Shown: piece after piece, positions 17,265-26,482 of the stretch
Layout: every line of letters starts with the position of its first letter
Position numbering within the stretch: position 1 is the first letter of the stretch
Assembly (NCBI RefSeq): GCF_014873145.1
Contig: NZ_JADBEK010000001.1
Span: forward strand, 10,788,001-10,852,000
DNA from: Nonomuraea angiospora
GTDB taxonomy: Bacteria > Actinomycetota > Actinomycetes > Streptosporangiales > Streptosporangiaceae
DNA length: 64,000 nt
Reading direction: 5' to 3'
Notes under the pieces: model-generated
Seen by the model: only the letters and a program-made list of their open reading frames with translations
What the model was told of the DNA's origin: nothing
Database searches by the model: none
Position numbers and translations under genes: made by a program

Positions 17265-18665
17265 TCACACCCTCGTCATTCGCAGTGTCATCCGCAGGGC
17301 CAGGTACGGCCGGCGTGGCAGCCCGACGCGCACCTGGTCCCGGTGCACCCCGTCCACCGGGGTGATCGTCATGTTCCAGGCGTCGATCAGCTCCACCTCG
17401 TACTCCCCGCCGGGCAGCTCGACCGTGACCTCCGAGGGCTGGCGCCGCCCGAGGTAGCGCAGGTGCACGCCGTCGCGGCGGGCCTCCATGACCTCGCGCA
17501 GGAACGCGATCCTGGCCGGGCTCTCGCCGTACAGTCCGCCGCCGTTGCCGATCCACGCCCGTTCCTGGAAGCCGGCCAGGCTCTCGCCGTGCCCCACGTA
17601 GCCGCCGCGGGTCATGCCCTCCCAGAACCGGTCCACCAGCTCGGCGCCGGTGACGTTGCCCCAGCGCTTGCCGATGTTCCCCTCGTAGGAGATCTCGTCG
17701 ATCACCACGGGCTTGGGGCAGGCGCGCAGCCACTCGTCCGTCAGCGTGGCGTCCCAGTGCTGGATGCTCTGGTGGGTGATCCACGGCTTGGTGTTGTCGT
17801 ACAGGGACGCCACCTCGTACATCCGGGTCCCGTTGTGGATGGAACGCAGGTGCTCGTACGGGTCCAGCCGCTGGATCGTGCGCAGGATGTCGTCCCAGTC
17901 GCGCACGGTCTTGGCCCGGTTGAAGTCGTACTCGTTGGCGGCCGACCACCACACGTTGCGGTAGGCGGCCAGGCGGGCGATGACGTGGCGCAGGTAGGCG
18001 TGGTCGGTCTCCCGGCCCATGTCCTCGACGCCGCGCAGGCCGCCGTCGTACGGATGGAAGAGGATCACGTCGGCCTCGACCCCGAGGTCGCGCAGGTCGC
18101 GGATCCTGGCCTCCAGGTGGCGGAAGAAGGCCGGATTGAACCGGGTCTTGTCCAGCCCGTCGGGGTCCCGCCCGGCGAACGGCACCTCCGGGGGCGCCAT
18201 CTGTCCCGTCGGCAGCACGCACATGCGCAGCTTGTTGAACGGCGAGGCCGCCAGCGTCCGCAGCGTCTCGCGCTCGCGCTCCTCGTCCAGGTCGTGCGTC
18301 CAGTGGTAGCAGGTCGTCCCGAACGGCAGGTACGGCGTCCCGTCGGCGTACGCGAAGCCCGTCCCCACGGCCCGCACGGGCCCGTGGTTGCCGTCGGAGG
18401 CGGGCGTCACCTCGAAGCCGCCCTCGTGCCCGTCCAGCTCGCTCATGTTGCTGACGGTCGTGAACCGCCACGGACCCACCGCGTCCGGCATGAACCGGAC
18501 GCGGTAGACACCGTCGCCGTCGTAGAAGCCCTCGGCCTCGACGACGCGGTTGCGGTAGCGGTACCGGGCCGACAGGCGAACCTCCGCGAAGGGGTTGCCG
18601 CCTGCCGGTCCGGCCAGCTCGATCTCGTGGACGTCCCAGCGCTCCACGGTCGCGGGAGAGGTCAC
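17265..18665 (-). CDS. DUF5060-DUF4038-DUF5605 glycoside hydrolase (GH140-like)
   Basis: The 466-residue protein has an N-terminal beta-sandwich DUF5060 (residues ~1-85, FMPDAVGPWRFTTVSN), a TIM barrel (DUF4038, ~95-370) and a small C-terminal sandwich (DUF5605, GEYEVELIDAWNMT). Clan A style catalytic residues are visible: acid/base Glu245 in WWSAANEYD and nucleophile Glu324 in VVIDEISYEG. Relatives include the GH140 apiosidase that opens rhamnogalacturonan II side chains in Bacteroides. No signal peptide, so it would act after import. GTG start at 18665 overlaps the SBP stop (GTGA). Apiosidase activity is inference; other furanosidases or glycosidases of this fold are possible. Confidence 0.82.
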   Translation of the reverse strand: MTSPATVERWDVHEIELAGPAGGNPFAEVRLSARYRYRNRVVEAEGFYDGDGVYRVRFMPDAVGPWRFTTVSNMSELDGHEGGFEVTPASDGNHGPVRAVGTGFAYADGTPYLPFGTTCYHWTHDLDEERERETLRTLAASPFNKLRMCVLPTGQMAPPEVPFAGRDPDGLDKTRFNPAFFRHLEARIRDLRDLGVEADVILFHPYDGGLRGVEDMGRETDHAYLRHVIARLAAYRNVWWSAANEYDFNRAKTVRDWDDILRTIQRLDPYEHLRSIHNGTRMYEVASLYDNTKPWITHQSIQHWDATLTDEWLRACPKPVVIDEISYEGNIGKRWGNVTGAELVDRFWEGMTRGGYVGHGESLAGFQERAWIGNGGGLYGESPARIAFLREVMEARRDGVHLRYLGRRQPSEVTVELPGGEYEVELIDAWNMTITPVDGVHRDQVRVGLPRRPYLALRMTLRMTRV

Positions 18666-20092
18666 CAGTCCTTCCCGGCGGCGGCCTGCGCCTTGATGTA
18701 GGCGGGGATGTCCTGCTGCTCGGAGACGGTCAGCGACTGCTCGGCCGTCATGCCGTCACGCAGCACGTGCTGGCGGAAGACCGAGTACAGCGGCAGGTCC
18801 CAGAACTCGGTGTTCTGGTAGTTCGACACTGCGGCGTTCTCGCCCCAGTAGACGGCCGAGGTGTCGATGCCGGCCAGTTCGGGGACGCTCTTGCCGAAGT
18901 TCGACACGACATTGTCGGTCTGCAGGACGGCCTTGATGCCCTGCTTGGACAGCTCGGTCTGGGCCTCCTCCGAGACCAGCCACTTGACGACCTGCAGCGC
19001 CTGCTCCTTCTTCGCCGAGGTCGGCGGGATGAACGCGGCCCGGGTGTTCGGCTGGTAGATCGCCTTGGAGTCGCGCGTGAGCACCGGGATGGAGGTGACC
19101 CCGATGTCGACGCTCTTGGCCTGCTCCTTGAACGCCTCCTCGTCCCCGTCCTCGATGAACAGCTCGTTGCCGGCGTACATGTTCAGCCGCGACAGCGTCT
19201 CGACCGCCATGGCCAGGTGCCCCGGCCGGCTCATGTCGCCCTTGAAGAAGTCGGTGACGGTGGTGAAGTCGTTGCGCGGGATCTCCAGGAAGCGGTACAG
19301 GTTCTCCACGTACTGCTTCCAGCCGTCACCGCTGATGCTGACCTTGACCTCTTCGGGCTTCGGCTCCTCGCTCGAGGTGGGCTGGAACGGGTAGAGGCCG
19401 AGCTGGTTGAACTCCAGGTACTGGTCGGGGTGCTGCATGTAGCCCTTGTAGTGGTCCAGGCCGTCGTCCCTGGTCAGCTTCTTGGCCAGCTTGTAGGCGT
19501 CGTCGTACGTCATGCCGAGCTTGGGGTACTTCACCCCGAACTTGTCGAAGATCTTCTTGTTGTAGAGCAGCACGTGCTCGTCGATGAACAGCGGCACGCC
19601 GTAGACCCCGCCGTCGGAGCGCGACTTGACCAGCTCCACGCTGGCCTTGTTGAGCTTGCCCAGGTCGATGCCGGCCTTCTGCAGGTCGGCGGTGAGGTCG
19701 CCGACCCAGCCCATCGGCTCCAGGTCGCGGTCGATGCGGGACTTGGGGTCCTCGATGATGATGTCGGGGGTGACCCCGGCGCTCTTGAGGTTCTCGTAAC
19801 GCACGGGGAGGTCCCACGTCGCGTACTTGATCTTGACTCCGGGGAACGCCGCCCGCAGCTTGTTGCCGATGATCTCGTCGAAGACCCTGGTGCCCTGCCT
19901 GTTCCCGTCGACGCTCGACTCGAACGGCTTGTAGTTGGCGGCGAAGATGAACAGCTCGTCGTCGCAGACGCTGAACGGCTGGTTGTACTTGTTCGGCACG
20001 TCCTTGCAGGCCGCGGCGGAAGCGTTGGCGGGAGCGGCGACGACGGTCAGAGCGAGCGCGAGCAGCGCTAGCCCGCGGGTCTTGTGCTTCAT
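18662..20092 (-). CDS. ABC sugar-binding protein, family 1 (no adjacent cognate permease)
   Basis: A 476-residue extracellular solute-binding protein of the family 1 (maltose/multiple sugar) type: N-terminal hydrophobic signal segment (LALLALALTVVAAPANASA), then SBP features GVTPDIIIEDPKSRID, GGVYGVPLFIDEHVLLYNK, NELFIEDGDEE, and the C-terminal VVKWLVSEEAQTEL. The first Cys (SAAACKD) is a poor lipobox, so secretion or lipidation is uncertain. ATG at 20092 follows GGGGGAG and overlaps the preceding stop. It sits inside an operon whose importer is of the dipeptide/oligosaccharide class, which normally pairs with a family 5 SBP already present. It may serve the second importer at 37614-39322 or a distant one. 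Confidence 0.88.
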   Translation of the reverse strand: MKHKTRGLALLALALTVVAAPANASAAACKDVPNKYNQPFSVCDDELFIFAANYKPFESSVDGNRQGTRVFDEIIGNKLRAAFPGVKIKYATWDLPVRYENLKSAGVTPDIIIEDPKSRIDRDLEPMGWVGDLTADLQKAGIDLGKLNKASVELVKSRSDGGVYGVPLFIDEHVLLYNKKIFDKFGVKYPKLGMTYDDAYKLAKKLTRDDGLDHYKGYMQHPDQYLEFNQLGLYPFQPTSSEEPKPEEVKVSISGDGWKQYVENLYRFLEIPRNDFTTVTDFFKGDMSRPGHLAMAVETLSRLNMYAGNELFIEDGDEEAFKEQAKSVDIGVTSIPVLTRDSKAIYQPNTRAAFIPPTSAKKEQALQVVKWLVSEEAQTELSKQGIKAVLQTDNVVSNFGKSVPELAGIDTSAVYWGENAAVSNYQNTEFWDLPLYSVFRQHVLRDGMTAEQSLTVSEQQDIPAYIKAQAAAGKDW

Positions 20093-21273
20093 TCGGTCTC
20101 CCCCTTGGAAGGCGTGTAGCTGCACTGGCGCACGACGTTCCGCCGGACGCCGTTCTTGAATTCGGTGATCGTGTGCTCGGGCCAGTTCGACAGCAGGCCC
20201 ACGGCGTCACGGAGGTAGGACTCGTTGAAGACGACGTGCCGGATGTTGTTGCGGTTGTAGGAATAGACCAGATGGATGAAGCCGTCGGCGCTCTGCGTCA
20301 TCACCGGGTAGGTGAACTGCGGCCCCGACTGCGCCTCCACGTCGACGGAGTTCTCCCAGGTGCGGCCCTTGTCGGGAGACAGCGACACCCGCATGGGGGA
20401 GCGGTGCTCGACCCAGGGGTTGTAGGCCAGCACCAGCTTGCCGTTGTCCAGCTTGAGCGCGGCGATGCGCGAGTTCGGGTTGCCGATGGGCTCGGCCACG
20501 GGCGCGCTCCAGGTGCGGGCGAAGTCCGTGGACACGCTCTTGTAGATCGCGCCGTCGCCGGTGCGCATGTAGGCGACCAGCTTGCCCGGCTCGACCTCGA
20601 CGACCGTCGGCTGGATCGAGCTCCTCGCCGTCCTGATCCAGCTCGTGTGCTCCTCCGGGTACGCCTTCCACGAGCTCATGTCCTGGCTGAAGACGTAGAA
20701 GCCGGAGCTGGACTCCGCCTCGTCGTAGATCGGCAGCAGCACCTCGCCGTTGGACATGCGGATCGGGTTGGTGCCGACCATCCACCCCCACTCCTTGCGG
20801 ATGGAGGCCGGCTCGCTCCAGGTGTGGCCGCCGTCGTCCGAGGTGATCAACCGGATGGGCGCCTGTTCCCAGCCGTGCCCCTCGATCGTCACGAAGAACA
20901 GGTAGAGGCGCTTGCCGTCCGACCACAGCACCGGGTTGCCGTCGGCCTTGCCCGGCTCGTCGAACACCACCTCGGGCTTGGACCACGTCTTCTTGCCCAC
21001 CGCCAGGCGCGACAGGTAGAGCGCCTGGTTGGGCGCGCCCTCCGAGGTGCCGCCGTAGTAGACGGTCAGGATGTCGCCGGTCGGCGCCTGCGCGATCGCG
21101 GCCGCGTGCACCTTGGGCACGTTCGGGTCCGGGGCGGCCACGTCCTGGCGGCAGGCGTACGAGCCGGTCGGCTCCACCCGCACCACGCCGCCGCCGCCGT
21201 CGTCGATGAAGTACGACGGGACGGCCACGGCCGCCGCCAGCGCGCCGTACAAGATGCTCTGCCTGAATCTCAT
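20089..21273 (-). CDS. sialidase-fold (BNR/Asp-box) protein with N-terminal anchor
   Basis: The 394-residue protein is a six-bladed beta-propeller with Asp boxes TSDDGGHTWSEP, STDFARTWSAP and SPDKGRTWEN, of the BNR_2 sialidase superfamily. The first ~20 residues (ILYGALAAAVAVPSYFI) form a hydrophobic signal or anchor, so it is probably at the cell surface. No FRIP arginine motif is obvious, so sialic acid is doubtful as substrate. Related propellers act on 3-deoxy-ulosonic acids (Kdo, Dha) of rhamnogalacturonan II or on uronic acids; this is inference. ATG at 21273 and stop at 20089 both overlap neighbours by 4 bp. Paralogous to the next gene upstream. Confidence 0.82.
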   Translation of the reverse strand: MRFRQSILYGALAAAVAVPSYFIDDGGGGVVRVEPTGSYACRQDVAAPDPNVPKVHAAAIAQAPTGDILTVYYGGTSEGAPNQALYLSRLAVGKKTWSKPEVVFDEPGKADGNPVLWSDGKRLYLFFVTIEGHGWEQAPIRLITSDDGGHTWSEPASIRKEWGWMVGTNPIRMSNGEVLLPIYDEAESSSGFYVFSQDMSSWKAYPEEHTSWIRTARSSIQPTVVEVEPGKLVAYMRTGDGAIYKSVSTDFARTWSAPVAEPIGNPNSRIAALKLDNGKLVLAYNPWVEHRSPMRVSLSPDKGRTWENSVDVEAQSGPQFTYPVMTQSADGFIHLVYSYNRNNIRHVVFNESYLRDAVGLLSNWPEHTITEFKNGVRRNVVRQCSYTPSKGETE

Positions 21274-22334
21274 GGCTGGTCGATCTCCAGATATTTGATG
21301 GTCTTCCGCAGGTAGGAGTAGGCGACGTGAAGGCGTCCGCCGCCGCCGTCGATGACGCTCGGGTAGGAGTAGCCGAGCTCGTTCTGCCAGTACTCGGCGT
21401 CGGCGTCCTGCAGCACCCGCCGGTGCGGCCACCGGGCGCCGCCGTCCTCCGACACCGCGAGCACCAGAGGGGTGCGCAGTGCCTTCCTGCGCCGCTCGCC
21501 GTTCTTGGTCACCCATCTGAACTGGTCGCGCTCCAGGCTCGCGTCGTTGTAGACGAGCGCGAGCCGGCCATCCACCCTCGTGAGCTGGACGGAGGAGTCG
21601 TTGTTGGGCAGGTCGGTCCGTTCGGGAGCCGACCACGTGCGGCCGTCGGCGGAGGCCGAGGCGTGGACGCGGCCCGCCCTCCGGTCTCTGAACAGCGCGA
21701 GCAGCCGGCCGTCCGGCCGCCGCGCGATCGTCATCTGCACCAGGTCGCGGCTGCCGGGGACGGGGTGCTCGGCCCACGTGCGCCCGCCGTCCGCGCTGAT
21801 CTCGACGACGCTGCGGTCGCCGGAGGCCCCGCAGTGGTAGGCGGGCAGCACCCAGGTGCCGTCGTCCAGGATCAGCGGCGGGTGCCGCACGAAGATCCCG
21901 GGCTCGGCGAGCAGCACCCAGGGCTCGCTCCACGTACGTCCGGCGTCCGCCGAGGTCCTGGCCACGACGTGCGCGCTCTTCTGGTCGTACGGCTCGCTGG
22001 AGGTGTGCAGCAGCCAGAGCAGCCCGTCCGCCTCGAACAGCACCGGGTTCTGCTCGCTGCGCTCCGGGTCGGCGGCGATCACCTGGGGCGGCTCCCAGCG
22101 GTCGCCGGCCAGCCGCGACAGCACGACGTCCGTGCCGGGATGGCCCTCCTCGGGGCCGCTGAACCAGGCGCACAGCAGGTCGCCGCCCTGGGTGCGCAGC
22201 AGGTTGGCCGCGTGGTTGTCCGGGCCGTGCGGCGCGGGCAGCAGCGCCTCGCGCACGCCCGGAACCGATGGCCTGATGATGCCGTCGAAACGTGGATCGC
22301 CGTGTTTGATTGGTCGCTCGCTTCGCTCGCTCAT
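21270..22334 (-). CDS. sialidase-fold (BNR/Asp-box) protein, cytoplasmic
   Basis: This 354-residue beta-propeller begins with the typical NHAANLLRTQGGDLLCAWFS region and has Asp boxes SADAGRTWSEP, SADGGRTWAEH and SADGRTWSAP. It lacks a signal peptide, unlike its paralogue at 20089. Conserved charged residues SGPEEG, YDQKSAH and NDSSVQLTR resemble a large bacterial and plant group of unassigned sialidase-like enzymes. It likely removes an acidic sugar such as Kdo, Dha or an unsaturated uronide from imported pectic fragments; specificity cannot be read from sequence. Four-base overlaps with OppF-type ATPase upstream and the paralogue downstream indicate coupled translation. Its start lies in a small CGCTCG repeat (22318-22334). 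Confidence 0.82.
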   Translation of the reverse strand: MSERSERPIKHGDPRFDGIIRPSVPGVREALLPAPHGPDNHAANLLRTQGGDLLCAWFSGPEEGHPGTDVVLSRLAGDRWEPPQVIAADPERSEQNPVLFEADGLLWLLHTSSEPYDQKSAHVVARTSADAGRTWSEPWVLLAEPGIFVRHPPLILDDGTWVLPAYHCGASGDRSVVEISADGGRTWAEHPVPGSRDLVQMTIARRPDGRLLALFRDRRAGRVHASASADGRTWSAPERTDLPNNDSSVQLTRVDGRLALVYNDASLERDQFRWVTKNGERRRKALRTPLVLAVSEDGGARWPHRRVLQDADAEYWQNELGYSYPSVIDGGGGRLHVAYSYLRKTIKYLEIDQP

Positions 22335-23371
22335 GCCTTCACCTCCCGTACGTCCGGGTCCGGCACGCCGCGCAGCTCCAGCTCCTCGGCCAGGTGGCAG
22401 GCCACCCGGCGGCCCCCGACCTCGCGCAGCGGCGGCGGCTCCGTACGGCAGGTGTCCCTGGCGTACACGCAGCGCGGGTGGAACGGGCAGCCCGGCGGCA
22501 CGTGCGCCGGGTCGGCGATGTCGCCCAGCAGCTTGATCCGCTCCCGGTGCCGCTTGGCCGCCGGGTCCGGGTCGGGCACCGCCGACAGCAGCGCCTCGGT
22601 GTACGGGTGCAGCGGCCGCGCGTACAGCTCCTCGGTGGGGCCCTGCTCGACGACCTTGCCGAGATACATGACCGCGACCACGTCCGAGACGTGCTCGACG
22701 ATGCCCAGGTCGTGGCTGACGAACAGGTAGGCCAGGCCCGATTCCTCCCGCAGGTCCGTCAGCAGGTTCAGGATCTGGGCGCGGACCGACACGTCCAGCG
22801 CGCTCACGGCCTCGTCGGCCACCACCAGCCGGGGCGACAGGGCCAGCGCCCGCGCGATCCCGACCCGCTGCCGCTCGCCGCCGCTGAAGGCGTGCGGGTA
22901 GCGGTTGGCGTACTCGGGGCGCAGGCCCACCCGGTCGAGCAGCTCGCCGACGCGCTCGTCGATCTCGTCCTTGGAGCCGTACCCGTGGGCCCGCATCGGC
23001 TCGCCGATGATCTGGCGCAGGGTCTTGCGCGGGTTGAGCGAGGAGTGCGGGTCCTGGAAGATCATCCGAACCTGCGCCCGGTACGGCTTGAGTTCCTTCT
23101 CCTTCAGCCCCGCCACGTCGATGACCGAGCCGTCCGGCCGCCGGTAGAGCATGCGCCCGCCGGTCGGGTCGTGCGCCCGCACGATGCACCGGCCGAGCGT
23201 GGTCTTGCCGCAGCCGGACTCGCCGACCAGGCCGAGCGTGCTGCCCGGCTCGATGGCCAGGTCGACCTCGTCCACCGCCTTCACCGCGCCCACCTGGCGG
23301 CCCAGCAGCCCGCTGCGGATCGGGAAGTGCTTGGTCAGCCCCTCGATGCTGAGCAGGGGTTCCGTGCTCAC
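22331..23371 (-). CDS. ABC transporter ATPase, OppF type
   Basis: A 346-residue ATPase of the dipeptide/oligopeptide/oligosaccharide importer class. Walker [11 protein letters not shown]-loop QDPHSSLNP, signature [15 protein letters not shown], Walker [13 protein letters not shown] and switch His in VSHDLG are intact, and the C-terminal oligopeptide-type zinc-finger extension ([14 protein letters not shown]) is present. It energises import together with the OppD-type partner upstream. GTG at 23371 overlaps the partner's stop (GTGA). The setting (pectate lyase, family 5 SBP, intracellular glycosidases) points to pectic oligosaccharides as cargo rather than peptides. Confidence 0.92.
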   Translation of the reverse strand: MSTEPLLSIEGLTKHFPIRSGLLGRQVGAVKAVDEVDLAIEPGSTLGLVGESGCGKTTLGRCIVRAHDPTGGRMLYRRPDGSVIDVAGLKEKELKPYRAQVRMIFQDPHSSLNPRKTLRQIIGEPMRAHGYGSKDEIDERVGELLDRVGLRPEYANRYPHAFSGGERQRVGIARALALSPRLVVADEAVSALDVSVRAQILNLLTDLREESGLAYLFVSHDLGIVEHVSDVVAVMYLGKVVEQGPTEELYARPLHPYTEALLSAVPDPDPAAKRHRERIKLLGDIADPAHVPPGCPFHPRCVYARDTCRTEPPPLREVGGRRVACHLAEELELRGVPDPDVREVKA

Positions 23372-24363
23372 GCTTCCTCCTCGTAGAGCAGGCAGGAGAC
23401 CTCGCGGTCGGCCATGGGGATGCGGCGCGGCAGCACGACGTCGCACTTCCCGGCCACGACGGAGTCGCAGCGCGGGTGGAACGGGCAGCCGTCCGGGCGC
23501 GCGTACGGCGGGGGCACCATGCCCTTGATCGCCGTCAGCCGCGTCCGCGAGGCCCGCCCGAGCCGGGGCATCGAGCGCAGCAGCGCCCGCGTGTACGGAT
23601 GCCGGGGCGCGGCCAGCACCTGCTCGGCCGCCCCGTACTCCACGACCCGGCCCAGGTACATGACCGCCATGCTGTCGGCCACCTGCGCGGCCACCCCCAG
23701 GTCGTGCGTGATCAGCATGATCGCCATGCCGAAGTCCGCCTGCAGGTCCCGCAGCAGCTCCAGGATCTGCGCCTGGGTGGTCACGTCCAGCGCCGTCGTC
23801 GGCTCGTCGGCGATGAGCAGGCTCGGCCGGCACGACAGCGCCATCGCGATCATCGCGCGCTGCCGCATCCCGCCGCTCAGCTCGAACGGGTACGCGTCCA
23901 CCCGGCGCTGCGGCATGGGGATGCCGACCCGGTCGAGCATCTCGATCGCGCGCCGCCGGGCGGCGGCCTTGCCGACGTTCTCGTGCAGCCGGACCGCCTC
24001 GACGATCTGGCTGCCGATCGTGTGCACCAGGCTCAGCGAGGCCATCGGCTCCTGGAACACCATCGCGATGTCCCGCCACCTGATCTGCCGCAGCAGCCTG
24101 CGGTGCGCGCCGACCAGCTCGACGGGGCCGCCCTCGCGGTGGAGCGTGATCCGGCCGCCCTCGATGTGGCCCGGCGGGTCCACCAGGCGCAGGATCGAGC
24201 GGGCCATGACGCTCTTCCCGCAGCCGGACTCGCCGACGATGGCCAGCGTCTCGCCCTTGCGCACCCGCAGGTCCACGCCGTCCACCGCGCACACCACGCC
24301 GTCGTCGAGCAGGAAGTGGGTACGCAGGTCCTCGATCTCAAGCAGCACGTCGTCTGCGCCCAC
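23368..24363 (-). CDS. ABC transporter ATPase, OppD type
   Basis: A 331-residue ATPase with Walker [10 protein letters not shown], signature [15 protein letters not shown], Walker [13 protein letters not shown], His of ITHDLG and the C-terminal cysteine cluster [18 protein letters not shown] at 24363 is chosen because AGGAGGG lies 7 bases upstream; this gives a 26-bp overlap with the permease gene. A longer frame to 24414 has no ribosome site. Works with the OppF-type ATPase and the two permeases to import oligosaccharides. Confidence 0.92.
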   Translation of the reverse strand: MGADDVLLEIEDLRTHFLLDDGVVCAVDGVDLRVRKGETLAIVGESGCGKSVMARSILRLVDPPGHIEGGRITLHREGGPVELVGAHRRLLRQIRWRDIAMVFQEPMASLSLVHTIGSQIVEAVRLHENVGKAAARRRAIEMLDRVGIPMPQRRVDAYPFELSGGMRQRAMIAMALSCRPSLLIADEPTTALDVTTQAQILELLRDLQADFGMAIMLITHDLGVAAQVADSMAVMYLGRVVEYGAAEQVLAAPRHPYTRALLRSMPRLGRASRTRLTAIKGMVPPPYARPDGCPFHPRCDSVVAGKCDVVLPRRIPMADREVSCLLYEEEA

Positions 24364-25468
24364 GCCGCACCCTCCTGTTCCCGTAAGGGTCGGCGGCATC
24401 GCGCAGACCGTCACCGAAGAAGTTCATGGCCACCACGACCACCACCACCGCGACGCCCGGCGCCAGCAGCCAGGGCGCGTTCGCGACCACGCGGACGTTC
24501 TGGGCGCCCTCCAGCAGCACGCCCCAGCTCACCGCCGGCGCCTGCAGGCCGAGCCCGAGGAAGCTCAGGCTCGTCTCGCCGAGGATCATGCTCGGGATGG
24601 CCAGCGACAGCGACGCGATGATGTGGCTGGCGAACGAGGGGATCATGTGCCGGAAGATGATCGACAGCCGGCCCACGCCGTCCAGCCGGGCGGCCATGAC
24701 GAAGTCCTCCTCGCGCAGCGACAGGAAGCGCCCGCGCACGTCCCTCGCCAGGCCCGTCCACCCGATCAGCGACAGGATCACCGTGATGGCGAAATACCTG
24801 GTCAGCGGCCCCCAGTCGGTGGGGAGCGCGGCCGAGAGCGCCATCCAGAGCGGCAGCGTCGGGATCGCGATCAGGAACTCGATGACCCGCTGCACGGCGT
24901 TGTCCACGCCGCCCCCGAAATATCCGGATATGCCGCCTATGAGCATGCCGAGTAAGAAGCTGGCCGCGACCCCCACCAGGCCGATCGACAGCGACACCCG
25001 GGCCCCGTGGATGAGCCTGGACAGCAGGTCGCGCCCGTTCTGGTCGGAGCCCAGCAGGAAGACGGGATCGCCCTTGGTGACCGGGCCGATCAGGTGGACG
25101 TCGGACGGGATCAGGCCCAGCAGCTCGTACTCGTCGCCGTGTACGAACAGCCCGACGTCGATCCGCCGGCCGGGGTCCTCGGTGTAGCGCTGCTCGTACG
25201 TCTTCGGGTCGCGCTCGGTGCGGTAGCCGTTCACGTACAGGCCGAGGTCGCCCGAGAAGCGCAGCACCTGCGGCGGCGCGTACGTCATTGACGTGTTCGC
25301 GGTCGCGCTGGACATCGGCGCGAAGAACTCCGCGAAGATCGCCACGAAATACACCGGCACCAGGATGGCCATCCCGGCCAGCGCGAGCCGGTGCCTGCGG
25401 AACTGCCGCCACATCAGCCGCCACTGCGGCAGCGTTCCCACTTCCTTGGTCGGTCGCCTGAGGAACAT
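24338..25468 (-). CDS. ABC transporter permease, OppC type
   Basis: A 376-residue inner membrane protein with one N-terminal segment (LALAGMAILVPVYFVAIF), a large extracytoplasmic insert (residues ~50-145) and about five further helices. The EAA coupling motif region reads EDFVMAARLDGVGRLSIIFRH. The insert is longer than in ordinary DppC/OppC and is shared by importers next to plant-polysaccharide genes. Pairs with the OppB-type permease 6 bp upstream. Cargo is probably pectic oligosaccharide, by context. Confidence 0.92.
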   Translation of the reverse strand: MFLRRPTKEVGTLPQWRLMWRQFRRHRLALAGMAILVPVYFVAIFAEFFAPMSSATANTSMTYAPPQVLRFSGDLGLYVNGYRTERDPKTYEQRYTEDPGRRIDVGLFVHGDEYELLGLIPSDVHLIGPVTKGDPVFLLGSDQNGRDLLSRLIHGARVSLSIGLVGVAASFLLGMLIGGISGYFGGGVDNAVQRVIEFLIAIPTLPLWMALSAALPTDWGPLTRYFAITVILSLIGWTGLARDVRGRFLSLREEDFVMAARLDGVGRLSIIFRHMIPSFASHIIASLSLAIPSMILGETSLSFLGLGLQAPAVSWGVLLEGAQNVRVVANAPWLLAPGVAVVVVVVAMNFFGDGLRDAADPYGNRRVRRGRRRRAA

Positions 25469-25474
25469 GCGCCG

Positions 25475-26473
25475 CTACTCTCTCTTGTACCGTTTGCGGA
25501 TTCGCGGGTCCCACCACGCCAGCGCCAGGTCGCTCACCACGGTTCCGATCACGGTCAGCGTGCTGAGGATCATGATGAAGCTGCCGACCAGGTACATGTC
25601 CTGGTTCATGACGCCGTTGAGCAGCAGCGGGCCGCCGGTCGGCAGGCTCATGACCACCGACACGATCGTCTCCCCGCCGATCAGGCCGGGCAGCAGCCAG
25701 CCGACCGTGCTGAAGAACGGGCTGAGCGACATCCGCACCGGGTACTTCAGCAGCAGCTTCCACTCCGGCAGGCCCTTGGCCCTGGCCGTGTGCACGTACG
25801 GTCGATACAGCTCGTCCAGCAGGTTCGCCCGGGTGACGCGGATCATGCCGGCGGTGCCGGACACGCCGATCACCACGATGGGCACCCACAGGTGGCCGAG
25901 CAGGTCGAGGACCTTGCCCAGGTTCCAGGCGGCGTCCTGGAACTCGGGGGAGAACAGGCCGCCGACGCTCTGGCCGAAGAAGCGGAAGCCGACGTACATG
26001 AGGATCAGCGCCAGCATGAACTCCGGCACCGCCATGCCGATGAACCCCAGGAACGAGAAGCCGTAGTCGCCCCACGAGTACTGCTTGACCGCGCTGTAGA
26101 TGCCGATCGGGAACGCGATCGCCCAGACCATGAGCAGCGAGCTGATCGACAGCACCGCCGACAGCGCGACCCGCTCGCCGATGAGCGTGGAGACCGCCTG
26201 GTTCCAGGCAAACGATTGACCAAAATCGCCGTGCAGGAGGATCGCCGTGATCCAGCGCCAGTACTGCACCAGGAGCGGGTCGTCGAGGCCGTACCGGTGC
26301 CTGAGGTTGGCGATCTCAGCCGGAGTGAGGCCCTCGCCGCCCGCCTGCGCGTTGGCCACGAGCGTCGAGACGTAGTCGCCCGGCGGCAGGTTGATGATGA
26401 CGAACGTGACGATCGAGATCGCCCAGAGCGTCACCACCACGTACACCAGGCGGCGGCCGAAGTAGCCCAGCAC
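25475..26473 (-). CDS. ABC transporter permease, OppB type
   Basis: A 332-residue permease with N-terminal GYFGRRLVYVVVTLWAISI and about six membrane helices. The coupling segment reads YRPYVHTARAKGLPEWKLL, the usual OppB/DppB form. It starts 9 bp after the SBP stop and ends 6 bp before the OppC-type gene. Forms the channel with that partner. Confidence 0.93.
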   Translation of the reverse strand: MLGYFGRRLVYVVVTLWAISIVTFVIINLPPGDYVSTLVANAQAGGEGLTPAEIANLRHRYGLDDPLLVQYWRWITAILLHGDFGQSFAWNQAVSTLIGERVALSAVLSISSLLMVWAIAFPIGIYSAVKQYSWGDYGFSFLGFIGMAVPEFMLALILMYVGFRFFGQSVGGLFSPEFQDAAWNLGKVLDLLGHLWVPIVVIGVSGTAGMIRVTRANLLDELYRPYVHTARAKGLPEWKLLLKYPVRMSLSPFFSTVGWLLPGLIGGETIVSVVMSLPTGGPLLLNGVMNQDMYLVGSFIMILSTLTVIGTVVSDLALAWWDPRIRKRYKRE

Positions 26474-26482
26474 GTCGGCCCC

